A stretch of DNA of 64,000 bases. It comes from Filomicrobium sp. Lineage in GTDB: Bacteria > Pseudomonadota > Alphaproteobacteria > Rhizobiales > Hyphomicrobiaceae. Positions 18,249-25,953 of the stretch are shown in pieces. The notes under the pieces were generated by a model. The model had not been told where the DNA came from, did not search any database, and saw nothing but the letters and a program-made list of their open reading frames with translations. Positions within the stretch are counted from its first letter, which is position 1. Each line of letters opens with the position of its first letter. The stretch lies in contig CP051234.1 of NCBI GenBank assembly GCA_017792465.1, positions 4,124,501 to 4,188,500 on the forward strand, written 5' to 3'. The position numbers were made by a program, and so were the translations under genes.

Positions 18249-19100
18249 ATGGTTCTGCGAGTTGTCAGGCTGGGGCTCATTGGTCTCGGGATTGTTTATG
18301 CGATTGGTCTCGGTGTCATCTATGCCAAGCAGCGTGACTTCGTTTTCGACCGGCAATATTCGTCAGCTCTGAATGAGCCTGGCTCGATCGCAATTCGCGG
18401 ATCGACCCGGGTGATGATCCCGACCAGCGACGGCGAAAAGCTCGCGGGATGGTATCTGCCGCCGCGCGATAAGAATGGCATCGTGTTCTTGTTCTTCCAT
18501 GGCAAGGGAGGCGCCTTGGAACGCAAGAAGTGGCGCTGGAAGCGGATCATCGAACACGGCGATGGGGTGTTGGCCTTTTCCTATCGCGGATTTCCTGGCT
18601 CGACGGGCCTGCCAAGCGAACCGGGGCTCTATGAAGATGCGCGGGCGGCCTATCACTGGCTGAGCGAGAAGCATGAGCCGTCGAGGATCGTCTTGCATGG
18701 CTTGTCGCTGGGGACTGGCGTGGCGGCCAAGCTTGCCACCGAAGTCGAGGCCAAGGCGCTCGTTCTTGAAGCACCCTATGCGGCGCTGGTTGATGTCGCG
18801 GCCGAGCGGCACCCCTATTTCCCGGTGTCCTACCTGTTGTGGGACCAGTTCCGGACCGAAAACTTCATCGCCGATATCAAGATGCCGCTGCTCATCGTGC
18901 ACGGAGACCACGATACGGCCATTCCACTGGACGACGCGAAAAAGCTGTTTCAGTTAGCTCCGCAACCCAAAAAGCTCGTGATTATGAAGGGAAGTGACCA
19001 CAATACCCTCGTCCGAGACGGGATTTATCCTCAAATTTGGGCATTTCTAAAAGGTGTGCATAATTTAGGCATATCGACGCAGTCGGCTGGCCGGACGTAG
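18249..19100 (+). CDS. Alpha/beta hydrolase, BEM46/ABHD13-like
   Basis: The 283-residue protein is the second tandem hydrolase. A membrane anchor occupies about residues 6-25, ahead of the catalytic domain. It has HGKGGALE, the nucleophile motif GLSLGTG, the Asp of HGDHDTAIPL and the His in SDHNTL. In contrast with its neighbour, it keeps a native-looking C-terminus (IWAFLKGVHNLGI...) and higher GC. It is therefore likely to be the original copy. The start at 18249 is chosen because the preceding terminator ends at 18219; an earlier ATG would lie inside the hairpin. The substrate is unknown; lipid esters or acyl peptides are usual guesses for such anchored hydrolases. Confidence 0.84.
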   Translation: MVLRVVRLGLIGLGIVYAIGLGVIYAKQRDFVFDRQYSSALNEPGSIAIRGSTRVMIPTSDGEKLAGWYLPPRDKNGIVFLFFHGKGGALERKKWRWKRIIEHGDGVLAFSYRGFPGSTGLPSEPGLYEDARAAYHWLSEKHEPSRIVLHGLSLGTGVAAKLATEVEAKALVLEAPYAALVDVAAERHPYFPVSYLLWDQFRTENFIADIKMPLLIVHGDHDTAIPLDDAKKLFQLAPQPKKLVIMKGSDHNTLVRDGIYPQIWAFLKGVHNLGISTQSAGRT

Positions 19101-19223
19101 AGTTGGATATAATATACGCAATGACGATCTCGTGAGTCGGGAAACTACTTCTTCCCGTAAGTCGTTAATTGTGTACCATTTTCACGAATCCTTCGGCACC
19201 TCCATCGAGGAAAGGGGCATCCT

Positions 19224-19739
19224 GTGATCCGGTATGTTCTGGCATTCGTGGTCTCGCTGAGTGCGATATTCGGATCGTATCCGCGAGCCAAAGCGGCGGA
19301 ATCCGCCTTCAAAGTCGCCGGTCTACCGATGGCTTGCACCGATTTCCGTGGGCGGTCGGTGGTTTCATTGCAGGTCTCTCAACTTGGCGACGTCGGCCGC
19401 GCGTGGGTGGTCAATACCGTCCCCTATATTCTCCTTGATCCAGAATTGATGCGGCCGCTGCCGAAGACACTGCAAGTGTTCTTCTATCTGCATGAATGTG
19501 CGCATCACGTTTTGGGGCACTGGTACAACCCGACTGGGTCGAGCGAAAATGATGCCGACTGCTGGGCGATCAAACAGGGCCGCGAGCGAGCAATCCTGCG
19601 TCGTCAGGACGTTGTGAACTTTGAGCCATGGCTGGCAAAAAGCGGTGGATCGGCTTTCGGCCACCTGCCGGGACCCTTGCGGCTCAAGCAGATGCTAGCC
19701 TGTTTCGATGGGGCAGTTGAGACGGCGCAGCAGCATTGA
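19224..19739 (+). CDS. Small secreted HExxH metalloprotease-like protein
   Basis: This 171-residue protein starts at a GTG, preceded by the purine-rich AGGAAAGGGG. A signal peptide covers about residues 1-25, ending KAAES. The zinc motif HECAH is at residues 90-94 (H90, E91, H94), and a Glu at 108 in SENDADCW could be the third ligand in an ExxAD arrangement. This pattern, HExxH followed by E about 14 residues later, resembles M48-type gluzincins in a very small form. I cannot name a family. It lies between hydrolase genes. Function as a periplasmic peptidase is an inference. Confidence 0.75.
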   Translation: MIRYVLAFVVSLSAIFGSYPRAKAAESAFKVAGLPMACTDFRGRSVVSLQVSQLGDVGRAWVVNTVPYILLDPELMRPLPKTLQVFFYLHECAHHVLGHWYNPTGSSENDADCWAIKQGRERAILRRQDVVNFEPWLAKSGGSAFGHLPGPLRLKQMLACFDGAVETAQQH

Positions 19740-19928
19740 CGGGTTGGCCGAAGCGAGTTGCGGAGGCTGTTAAACGTGCTTCTGGTGTCATCGGCCGATT
19801 GCGACGCGGGCAAACATATCCTGGAACATAAGCTGATTGGACCTTGTTGCCGCTCATGATTTGCGGTTTGACGTCAGCGCCGTCTGGCCTATTTTTTTAC
19901 CGTTGGAATTGAGTTCGAGGACGCAGGT

Positions 19929-20762
19929 TTGGGTTATCTCCTCCCAATACTCATCATCGCAGGGTTTGGCTTTTTGCTGGTCACCTATGGTGCGCCGAAG
20001 CTGGAGCGGGCGCTGCTTTACGCGGCCGATCCGACTTACGGAACGCCAGCCGATGCCGGACTAAGCGGGTTTTCCGAGCGCATCATCGAGACGCCGGATG
20101 GCGCGCGGCTGGTGACTTGGTATTCGCCGGCCAGTGAAGGACAGCCGACGCTTTTGTATTTCCATGGCAATGCAGGAACTCTGGCCGACCGCGCCGAACG
20201 CATTTCCAATTACCGGGCGCTGGGGCGCGGCGTTCTGATCATGAGCTATCGGGGCTATTCGGGCTCGACGGGAAGGCCGACAGAAGCTGACAATATCAAA
20301 GACGCGCTCTTATGCTACGACACGCTCAGGGACTGGGGTGTCTCGCCGAACGATCTGTTCGTTTACGGCGAGTCGATTGGAACTGGGATTGCCGTGCAGG
20401 TTGCCGGTTTGCGCCCGGTCGCCGGGGTTATTCTCGATGCGCCTTACACCTCGATTGTCGACGTCGCGGCGATGCACTACCCGTACTTGCCGGCCCGGCT
20501 CTTGATGCAGGACCGCTATGAGACGATGCGGCATCTGGATAAGGTTGAAGCGCCGCTCATCGTCATACACGGCGAGCAAGATCAAATCGTCCCAGTAGAG
20601 ATGGGTCGCAAGGTTGCGGCCGGGGCGCGGGGCCCGTCAGAAATCGAGACGTTCGCCGAAGCGGGTCATACCGATCACGGCAATTACGGTTCGTTCGAAG
20701 CGATCAATCAATGGATCGAACGACAGCGTTCGCCAGGGGCGGGGCTTGCCGAGGCGGGTTGA
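19929..20762 (+). CDS. Alpha/beta hydrolase (third BEM46-like copy)
   Basis: The 277-residue serine hydrolase is related to the two tandem copies but more diverged. An N-terminal anchor covers about residues 3-20 (LLPILIIAGFGFLLVTYGAP). It has FHGNAGTLADR, the nucleophile motif GESIGTG, HGEQDQIVPV with the acid, and EAGHTDHGNYG with the catalytic His. A TTG start at 19929 is supported by the GAGGACGCAGG stretch just upstream and by the hydrophobic start; no better ATG exists. It is separated from the metalloprotease-like gene by 189 bases. A hairpin at 20828-20860 follows. Substrate unknown. Confidence 0.83.
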   Translation: MGYLLPILIIAGFGFLLVTYGAPKLERALLYAADPTYGTPADAGLSGFSERIIETPDGARLVTWYSPASEGQPTLLYFHGNAGTLADRAERISNYRALGRGVLIMSYRGYSGSTGRPTEADNIKDALLCYDTLRDWGVSPNDLFVYGESIGTGIAVQVAGLRPVAGVILDAPYTSIVDVAAMHYPYLPARLLMQDRYETMRHLDKVEAPLIVIHGEQDQIVPVEMGRKVAAGARGPSEIETFAEAGHTDHGNYGSFEAINQWIERQRSPGAGLAEAG

Positions 20763-20827
20763 TGTGTGCGCTCTGGTTATTGCCTACCGTCAACCCCAAC
20801 GCCCAAGCGCCCTGAGCCCAAATACCT

Positions 20828-20860
20828 AAGGCCCGCGCACGTGATGTGCAGCGGGCCTTT
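20828..20860. terminator. Hairpin terminator between hydrolase and rpsU
   Basis: AAGGCCCGC (20828-20836) pairs with GCGGGCCTTT downstream, with an inner GCAC/GTGC stem. It lies between converging genes. The T run on the plus strand is short (TTT), so it is a moderate terminator. Confidence 0.7.
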
Positions 20861-20891
20861 AGATTGTGTCGCTATGGCGCGGCGCTTGAAT

Positions 20892-21125
20892 TTAGCGCGC
20901 GCGAGCCTTGGCTTTAACCGGAAGCAGACCTTCGCGCTGCATGCGCTTGCGGGCCAGCTTGCGGGCGCGGCGGATCGCTTCAGCTTTCTCGCGGGCGCGC
21001 TTTTCGGAAGGCTTTTCGTAATAGTTCCGGAGCTTCATCTCACGGAAAATGCCCTCGCGCTGCATCTTTTTCTTGAGCGCCTTGAGAGCCTGATCGACGT
21101 TATTATCGCGAACGAGAACCTGCAC
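20892..21125 (-). CDS. rpsU: 30S ribosomal protein S21
   Basis: S21 is a small basic protein of the 30S subunit that aids base pairing of mRNA with the 16S 3' end. The 77-residue protein starts [20 protein letters not shown] and includes [17 protein letters not shown], the family core. The C-terminus is the extended alphaproteobacterial type, rich in Arg and Lys. It lies downstream of purK, 174 bases away. A terminator hairpin lies just beyond its 3' end. Identification is certain. Confidence 0.97.
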   Translation of the reverse strand: MQVLVRDNNVDQALKALKKKMQREGIFREMKLRNYYEKPSEKRAREKAEAIRRARKLARKRMQREGLLPVKAKARAR

Positions 21126-21299
21126 GCGTATCCCTATCCTTTCTGCGAAACCCGAATTCGACCTGGCGGCCGATGGGTCTATTCAAGATGAAATGACGTC
21201 TCGCTGGCCGGGCGGATCGGCCCGTCGCACAGCGGTGAACTTGTACGGATTGCCGGCTCAATACCACGGTTCAGCGTGAATTGTCCACCGGGGTGATGA

Positions 21300-22406
21300 T
21301 CAGTCCTTCTCATTGTGTGACATACCATGGGACAAGGGCTTCAGCCGGTTGGCGTGGCCCATCTTGCGGCCCGGACGGGCTTCATTCTTCCCATAAAGAT
21401 GCACTATAACACCGTTTTCGGCGGCGAGCTCGTGCCAATGATCGGCATCGGAGCCGATCAGGTTGGTCATTTCGGCGTCGGAGTGGCGTGCGGTCGTGCC
21501 AATCGGCCAGCCGGCGACGGCGCGGATATGGTTCTCGAATTGGCCGATCGGACAGGCGTCCATGGTCCAGTGGCCCGAGTTATGGACGCGAGGGGCGATT
21601 TCGTTGACGACGAGCGGTGCGGTCTCGTCGGATTTCGACCAGAACATCTCAACGGCCAGGACGCCGACGTAATCGAGCGCTTCGGCGATCTTCAGCGCCA
21701 TTGCGGCGGCATTGTCGGAAAGCTCTTTGCTCAGAGGGCCGGGAACGCTCGACGTCGAAAGGATGCCGTTCTTATGGTGATTGTCCGGGATATCGTAATA
21801 GGCCCACGTCTTGTCGAGCCCGCGAACCAGGAGGACGGAGACTTCGCCGTCGAATGACACATGACCTTCGAGGATGGCGGGCGCTTCGCCGATTTCCTTG
21901 AAGGCGCGTTCGGCTTCATCGCGCTGGCTCAAGCGGGCTTGGCCTTTGCCGTCATATCCAAGGCGGCGGGTCTTGAGGATCGCCGGAGAGCCGAGTTTCT
22001 CCAGTGCGGCGGGAATATCCGCGGCGCTGTCGATGGCGGCAAACGGTGCGACGGGAATGCCGAGATCGCGGATGAAAGACTTTTCGACCAGCCGGTCCTG
22101 CGCGACTTCCAAGGCGCGAGGGCCCGGCCGCAGCGGCTTGAGGGAAGCAGCAGCCGTTGCAGCGGCCAGCGGCACGTTTTCGAATTCGTAGGTGACGACG
22201 TCGACGGTTGCCGCCCAAGCTGAGATTTTTTCAAGATCGTCGAAGGCGCCCACGACATGAGAGCTTGCGACGTCGAAGGCCGGGCCGGAATGATCAGAAT
22301 AAATGCTGACCTGCAGGCCGAGGCGGGCAGCTGCCATGGCAAGCATTCGGCCGAGCTGACCGCCGCCTAGAATTCCAATCACTGAGCCGGGAGGGAGCGC
22401 GTTCAT
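21300..22406 (-). CDS. purK: 5-(carboxyamino)imidazole ribonucleotide synthase
   Basis: PurK makes N5-carboxyaminoimidazole ribonucleotide from AIR, bicarbonate and ATP in purine synthesis. The 368-residue ATP-grasp protein starts with SVIGILGGGQLGRMLAMAA, the dinucleotide-like loop of the family. Later motifs are KTRRLGYDGKGQ (ATP-grasp lid), EMFW and NEIAPRVHNSGHWT. It follows purE by five bases on the same strand, so the product passes from PurK to PurE. Length and order are normal. Confidence 0.96.
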   Translation of the reverse strand: MNALPPGSVIGILGGGQLGRMLAMAAARLGLQVSIYSDHSGPAFDVASSHVVGAFDDLEKISAWAATVDVVTYEFENVPLAAATAAASLKPLRPGPRALEVAQDRLVEKSFIRDLGIPVAPFAAIDSAADIPAALEKLGSPAILKTRRLGYDGKGQARLSQRDEAERAFKEIGEAPAILEGHVSFDGEVSVLLVRGLDKTWAYYDIPDNHHKNGILSTSSVPGPLSKELSDNAAAMALKIAEALDYVGVLAVEMFWSKSDETAPLVVNEIAPRVHNSGHWTMDACPIGQFENHIRAVAGWPIGTTARHSDAEMTNLIGSDADHWHELAAENGVIVHLYGKNEARPGRKMGHANRLKPLSHGMSHNEKD

Positions 22407-22411
22407 GCGTT

Positions 22412-22936
22412 TCAGGATGAGCTGTCGTCGGTTGGTTCGTCGGCCACCGCATCGGTTTGGCGCTGGCGCCAGTCTTTGATGCGCTGCTGCAAGGCTTCGT
22501 CATTCAATGCCAGGATCTGGCAGGCCAGCAGGGCTGCGTTACTGGCGCCGGCTTCACCGATGGCCAGGGTGCCGACAGGGATACCGCATGGCATTTGCAC
22601 GATAGAATAGAGACTGTCGAGGCCGTTCATCGATTTCGATTTGATCGGGACCCCCAGGACAGGCAATTCGGTCATGGCGGCGGTCATGCCTGGCAGATGG
22701 GCGGCGCCACCGGCTCCCGCGATGATGACCTGCAGTCCGCGCTCGGCTGCGGTCTTTGCGTAGGTGGCCAAGCGATCAGGCGTGCGATGTGCTGAAACAA
22801 TGCGTTTTTCGAAAGCGACGCCGAGTTCGGCCAATATGGCGGCTGCGCGCTTCATCGTCGGCCAGTCGGATTGGCTTCCCATGATCAAGCCGACTTTTAC
22901 CGGACCGGTTGGTTCTGCGCTTTGGCGGTCGCTCAT
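22412..22936 (-). CDS. purE: 5-(carboxyamino)imidazole ribonucleotide mutase
   Basis: PurE moves the carboxyl group of N5-CAIR to carbon 4, forming CAIR. The 174-residue class I protein has [14 protein letters not shown] near the start, the SAHRTPDR motif, and [12 protein letters not shown], which is the CO2/substrate loop. An ATG at 22936 fits the family start; an overlapping TTG at 22939 would add one residue. It is the first gene of the purEK unit. Upstream, 391 bases are free of coding sequence. Confidence 0.96.
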   Translation of the reverse strand: MSDRQSAEPTGPVKVGLIMGSQSDWPTMKRAAAILAELGVAFEKRIVSAHRTPDRLATYAKTAAERGLQVIIAGAGGAAHLPGMTAAMTELPVLGVPIKSKSMNGLDSLYSIVQMPCGIPVGTLAIGEAGASNAALLACQILALNDEALQQRIKDWRQRQTDAVADEPTDDSSS

Positions 22937-22939
22937 CAA

Positions 22940-23330
22940 ATTTCCAATTCTATCGCGGTCGGGGCAAATACGCGGGCGTTTCGATCGTAGGCTTAAAAGA
23001 GACTAGCACCGTTGCTCCTGTCGAAAGGCTCGATAGCGCTGCTTTCGGTAAAGCAGGACACAACGCTGCGAGAAATGGGAAAGCGGGCCTTCTATACGAG
23101 TAGGGGTGCCGTTGCAAGGATGAACTATTTTGCGCTGCAGCAAGGCGGCGATTGCATACAATAATGTGGGTGCGCGTGCGTTAGACTTCAAAGCTTGTTT
23201 GTGCAGGGAAGGTCCACCATTCGAGCCGCTCTAGCCCGTGCCAAGGCAGGGGAAGCGTGTGCTGGAATTTTGGGGATATTGTTTGATTTGGCCTTCGCGG
23301 ACGGCGTCGCGCGCTTTGGAAGGGGGAGGA
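22940..23330. other. Non-coding gap upstream of purE; possible structured RNA
   Basis: No credible coding region is seen in this 391-base stretch. It holds a perfect seven-base hairpin with loop CGGT (23039-23056), and a longer stem in which GCCGTTGC (23108-23115) pairs with GCAAGGCGGC (23140-23149) with two bulged bases. Outer CACAA (23059-23063) and TTGTG (23199-23203) could close a rod of about 145 bases. A promoter and leader for purE must be here too. Confidence 0.4.
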
Positions 23331-23558
23331 TCAAGCAATGATGTCAGGAGTCAGCTGGTCTTCGATCGCGTGGATGCGATCCTTGATTGCCAGCTTTTCC
23401 TTTTTGAAGCGCTTGATCAGAAGCTGGTTATGGGCGCCGACGGCTTCCAATTCGGCAATTTCTTCGTCAAGAGCTCGGTGCTTTTGTTGCAGCGATACAA
23501 GCTCATCGCGAAGCTTTTGCTCCTGTTCTTGGTCCATAGGTCTATCGTGCGTTCCCAT
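23331..23558 (-). CDS. DUF465 (YdcH-like) small coiled-coil protein A
   Basis: The 75-residue protein is almost all helix and resembles the DUF465/YdcH family. A typical segment is LRDELVSLQQKHRALDEEI, then LIKRFKKEKLAIKDRI, with heptad spacing fit for a coiled coil. No cellular function is established for this family. It is divergent from a second DUF465 gene at 23796-23972. The start may also be the internal Met at 23537. Confidence 0.82.
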   Translation of the reverse strand: MGTHDRPMDQEQEQKLRDELVSLQQKHRALDEEIAELEAVGAHNQLLIKRFKKEKLAIKDRIHAIEDQLTPDIIA

Positions 23559-23795
23559 ATTGCAGCGGGCGTAACTATCGACTTGTTCGACGTTTTTCGC
23601 AAGTGCCGGTTGAGCGGTGCAGCGCGGGTCTCAGCGGGTTAGTTTGTCCAGCAATTTAGATAGTTAAATTGGTTCTAAAAGTGGTGTGATCTGGTTTGTG
23701 ACAAATCGATAAAATGTGACGTCGCGCCTTGTAGACAAGGTAATAATCATCTGTCACCTTATGACTGTCTAGAAACAGTGAACGGAGGAGAACGG

Positions 23796-23972
23796 ATGTC
23801 GCTCGAAGGTCATCTTGAGGAACTCACCGAGAAACACCGACTTCTTGACGAGGAAATTATAAGCGAAGCTGCAAGGCCCGGCTCGGATGATGCGATACTC
23901 CGACGTATGAAACAGGAAAAACTCAAACTTAAAGAGGAAATTGAGCGCATTCGTAGCGCCACTCGCCATTGA
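23796..23972 (+). CDS. DUF465 (YdcH-like) small coiled-coil protein B
   Basis: The 58-residue protein starts at the ATG at 23796, behind GGAGGAG. It has LEELTEKHRLLDEEIISEA and then MKQEKLKLKEEIERI, the same helix-hairpin form as its divergent neighbour. The two therefore look like paralogues. A short GC-rich hairpin follows the stop. Confidence 0.82.
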   Translation: MSLEGHLEELTEKHRLLDEEIISEAARPGSDDAILRRMKQEKLKLKEEIERIRSATRH

Positions 23973-24005
23973 GCCAATCGGCGAATTGATATTTTAAAGA
24001 GCGTC

Positions 24006-24029
24006 GAGGCGGCAATGGTTCGCCGCCTC
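24006..24029 (+). terminator. Hairpin after second DUF465 gene
   Basis: An eight-base stem GAGGCGGC (24006-24013) pairs with GCCGCCTC (24022-24029) around an eight-base loop. No T run follows directly, so it is a weak or factor-assisted terminator candidate. Confidence 0.45.
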
Positions 24030-24271
24030 TAGTTCAGCATTTCTATTTTGATATAAGTTCGAGACTTCGCGACCAAGCAATTTCATTTTCTTCGTGGTCG
24101 TACTTTCAAATGCAATCAGTCTGAATTTTGGTTCGCCTTGGCTTCGGACAGGCGAGGCATTTCTGTTTGGATTTATTCGTTGAATATCTTTCTGTTATGT
24201 TCCGCAATTAATTTTCGGATTTAACTTCGTCGGGGCGTTGCGAGTTTAGTCAGTGAAAATGCAATTGGGTG

Positions 24272-25570
24272 TCATTCAACGCTGGCATGGCGGTTTGGCG
24301 CGGGCGTTGGGATTGGCAGGTCATCTGGCCATTCCATCGCCACCGGCGCATAGCGGGCGGCATATTTGTCCAAACGCTTGCGGCTTTGGGCCAGCAGCTC
24401 CTTGGACAAGTCGCCGGTTTGGTAGGCCTTGATCAGCGCATAGAGAATTTCATAGACGCCGTCTCCGTCCTGGGTGAGGAGGACGATGTCCGCACCGGCG
24501 TTCATGGCGTTGACCGCGGCTCGTCCAAACCCACCGGGTTCGCTGGCGATGGCGCCCATATCGAGGTCGTCGGTGATGACGAGGCCGTCGTAGCCCCACT
24601 CTTTGCGCAAGAGACCGGAAATCACAGGCTTGGAGATCGACGCGGGCGTTTTGGGATCGATGATGTCGAGACGGGCATGGCCGATCATCATGGCGGCCGA
24701 AGTCTTGGTCGTCAGCTCCTTGAAGGGGATCCAATCGGCTGTTTCGAGAGCTTCGCGCGATTTACTGAGGCTTGCGCTTTTGATGTGCGTATCGGCCTTG
24801 ATGCCTTCGAGGCCAGGGAAATGCTTGAGTGTGCAGAGCACACGCCAAGTCTTGAGGGCCTGGCAATATTCTTCGGCGACTTCGGTGACGACGCCGGGTT
24901 CGCGCGAGATCGCACGGCGGATGAGATGTGTGCGGCGGTCGCGGCGCAGCTTCTTTTTCGGCTTCAGGTCGACGACCGGTGCGAAATTGAGGTTGATACC
25001 GAGTTCGTTCAGGCCGAGCGCCTGCTTGTCTGCGAACTCTTGCACGATTTCATCGCGTTCCTCATCGGTCTTGGCGCGCTTGATGGCGTGCGCCAGTGAC
25101 GGCTGGCGCCGTAGCGGGGGCGTCATATGGGCGACGAGCCCGCCTTCCTGATCGGTCGCGATCCATAGCGGACGAGTGGATTTGGCCGCGGCCAGCTCGC
25201 GAAATTTGGTCAGTTCGGCTGCGAGGCTGCGTTTCGACCGGCGGCGGGAATTGCGGCGGGTGACGAAGATCCCGCCGATGGCTGCACGTTCAAGCAGCGG
25301 GGTCAGTTGCCAGCTGGCGTAATAGCCAACGATCAAATGTCCGCCGAGTGTGCGCAGGATCTCCGGATCGGTGGCGAGGACGGCTTCCTTTTTCTCTTTC
25401 AGGCTTGGCTCGGCTTTATCGTTTGTCGTTGCGCTGACACTCAGGGGAGCTGCGAACGCCAATAGGATGCCGACGCAGCCAGCCAGGATGAGTTGCCTGA
25501 CAAGCGTTTTGCGGCGTTGGCGGGGAACTGCCGGTGCGCGCTGCAACAGTCGAGAACCTCTTCTAATCAT
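24272..25570 (-). CDS. Exported glycoside hydrolase family 3 protein, NagZ-like
   Basis: The enzyme probably removes terminal N-acetylglucosamine from peptidoglycan fragments. The 432-residue protein has an N-terminal membrane or signal segment (about 26-48, LILAGCVGILLAFAAPL) after a basic start, so it should be periplasmic or anchored. NagZ landmarks are TDQEGGLV (about 140), KHFPG followed by the D-T-H pair in the mobile loop, and the nucleophile Asp in VITDDLDMGAI. The length exceeds E. coli NagZ (341), mainly through the N-terminal extension. A basic insert RRNSRRRSKRS is unusual. Beta-glucosidase activity is a less likely alternative. Confidence 0.85.
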   Translation of the reverse strand: MIRRGSRLLQRAPAVPRQRRKTLVRQLILAGCVGILLAFAAPLSVSATTNDKAEPSLKEKKEAVLATDPEILRTLGGHLIVGYYASWQLTPLLERAAIGGIFVTRRNSRRRSKRSLAAELTKFRELAAAKSTRPLWIATDQEGGLVAHMTPPLRRQPSLAHAIKRAKTDEERDEIVQEFADKQALGLNELGINLNFAPVVDLKPKKKLRRDRRTHLIRRAISREPGVVTEVAEEYCQALKTWRVLCTLKHFPGLEGIKADTHIKSASLSKSREALETADWIPFKELTTKTSAAMMIGHARLDIIDPKTPASISKPVISGLLRKEWGYDGLVITDDLDMGAIASEPGGFGRAAVNAMNAGADIVLLTQDGDGVYEILYALIKAYQTGDLSKELLAQSRKRLDKYAARYAPVAMEWPDDLPIPTPAPNRHASVE

Positions 25571-25953
25571 TAAGCAAAACAGCCTTGATCATGACTGCTT
25601 CGGGGGAACCTAGCACGACTTCACGATTCGGCCAGAGGTGACGATCTGTATGGTGTACATTCGTCATGCATTCGATGCTCAACGGTACGGTGATGCTGCA
25701 TGCAGCTGGGCTGGATTGCGGACCCAACCGAAACGTCCGAAATGCGCCTCGTAGGGCTGCATTCGGGCGATATGCTAACTTGGATTGCCTGAAATGGTTG
25801 CAGGTTGGCCGTGCAAAAGTCTTTCGCCGGTTCTGCTGCGTGTCAGATGGCAAGAATTCTTAATCTTGCGCCAATGCGCGCGGTGCCAACGAAAAACACG
25901 CCCCAGTTCGTTGAGGCGTGTTCGGCGTCGTCTGGAAGTGCGGGATGATGGGT
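25571..25953. other. Intergenic stretch between GH3 gene and acyl-CoA synthetase
   Basis: No credible gene is seen here. The right end holds the minus-strand terminator of the acyl-CoA synthetase (25891-25922). The left end should hold the promoter of the GH3 gene, which reads leftward from 25570. Short open frames in this area lack ribosome sites and recognisable sequence. Confidence 0.6.
25891..25922 (-). terminator. Rho-independent terminator of the acyl-CoA synthetase gene
   Basis: On the minus strand AACACGCC pairs with GGCGTGTT (25915-25922 with 25895-25902), followed by a run of T residues (AAAAA at 25892-25896 on the plus strand). It lies about 30 bases after the stop. Confidence 0.85.
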
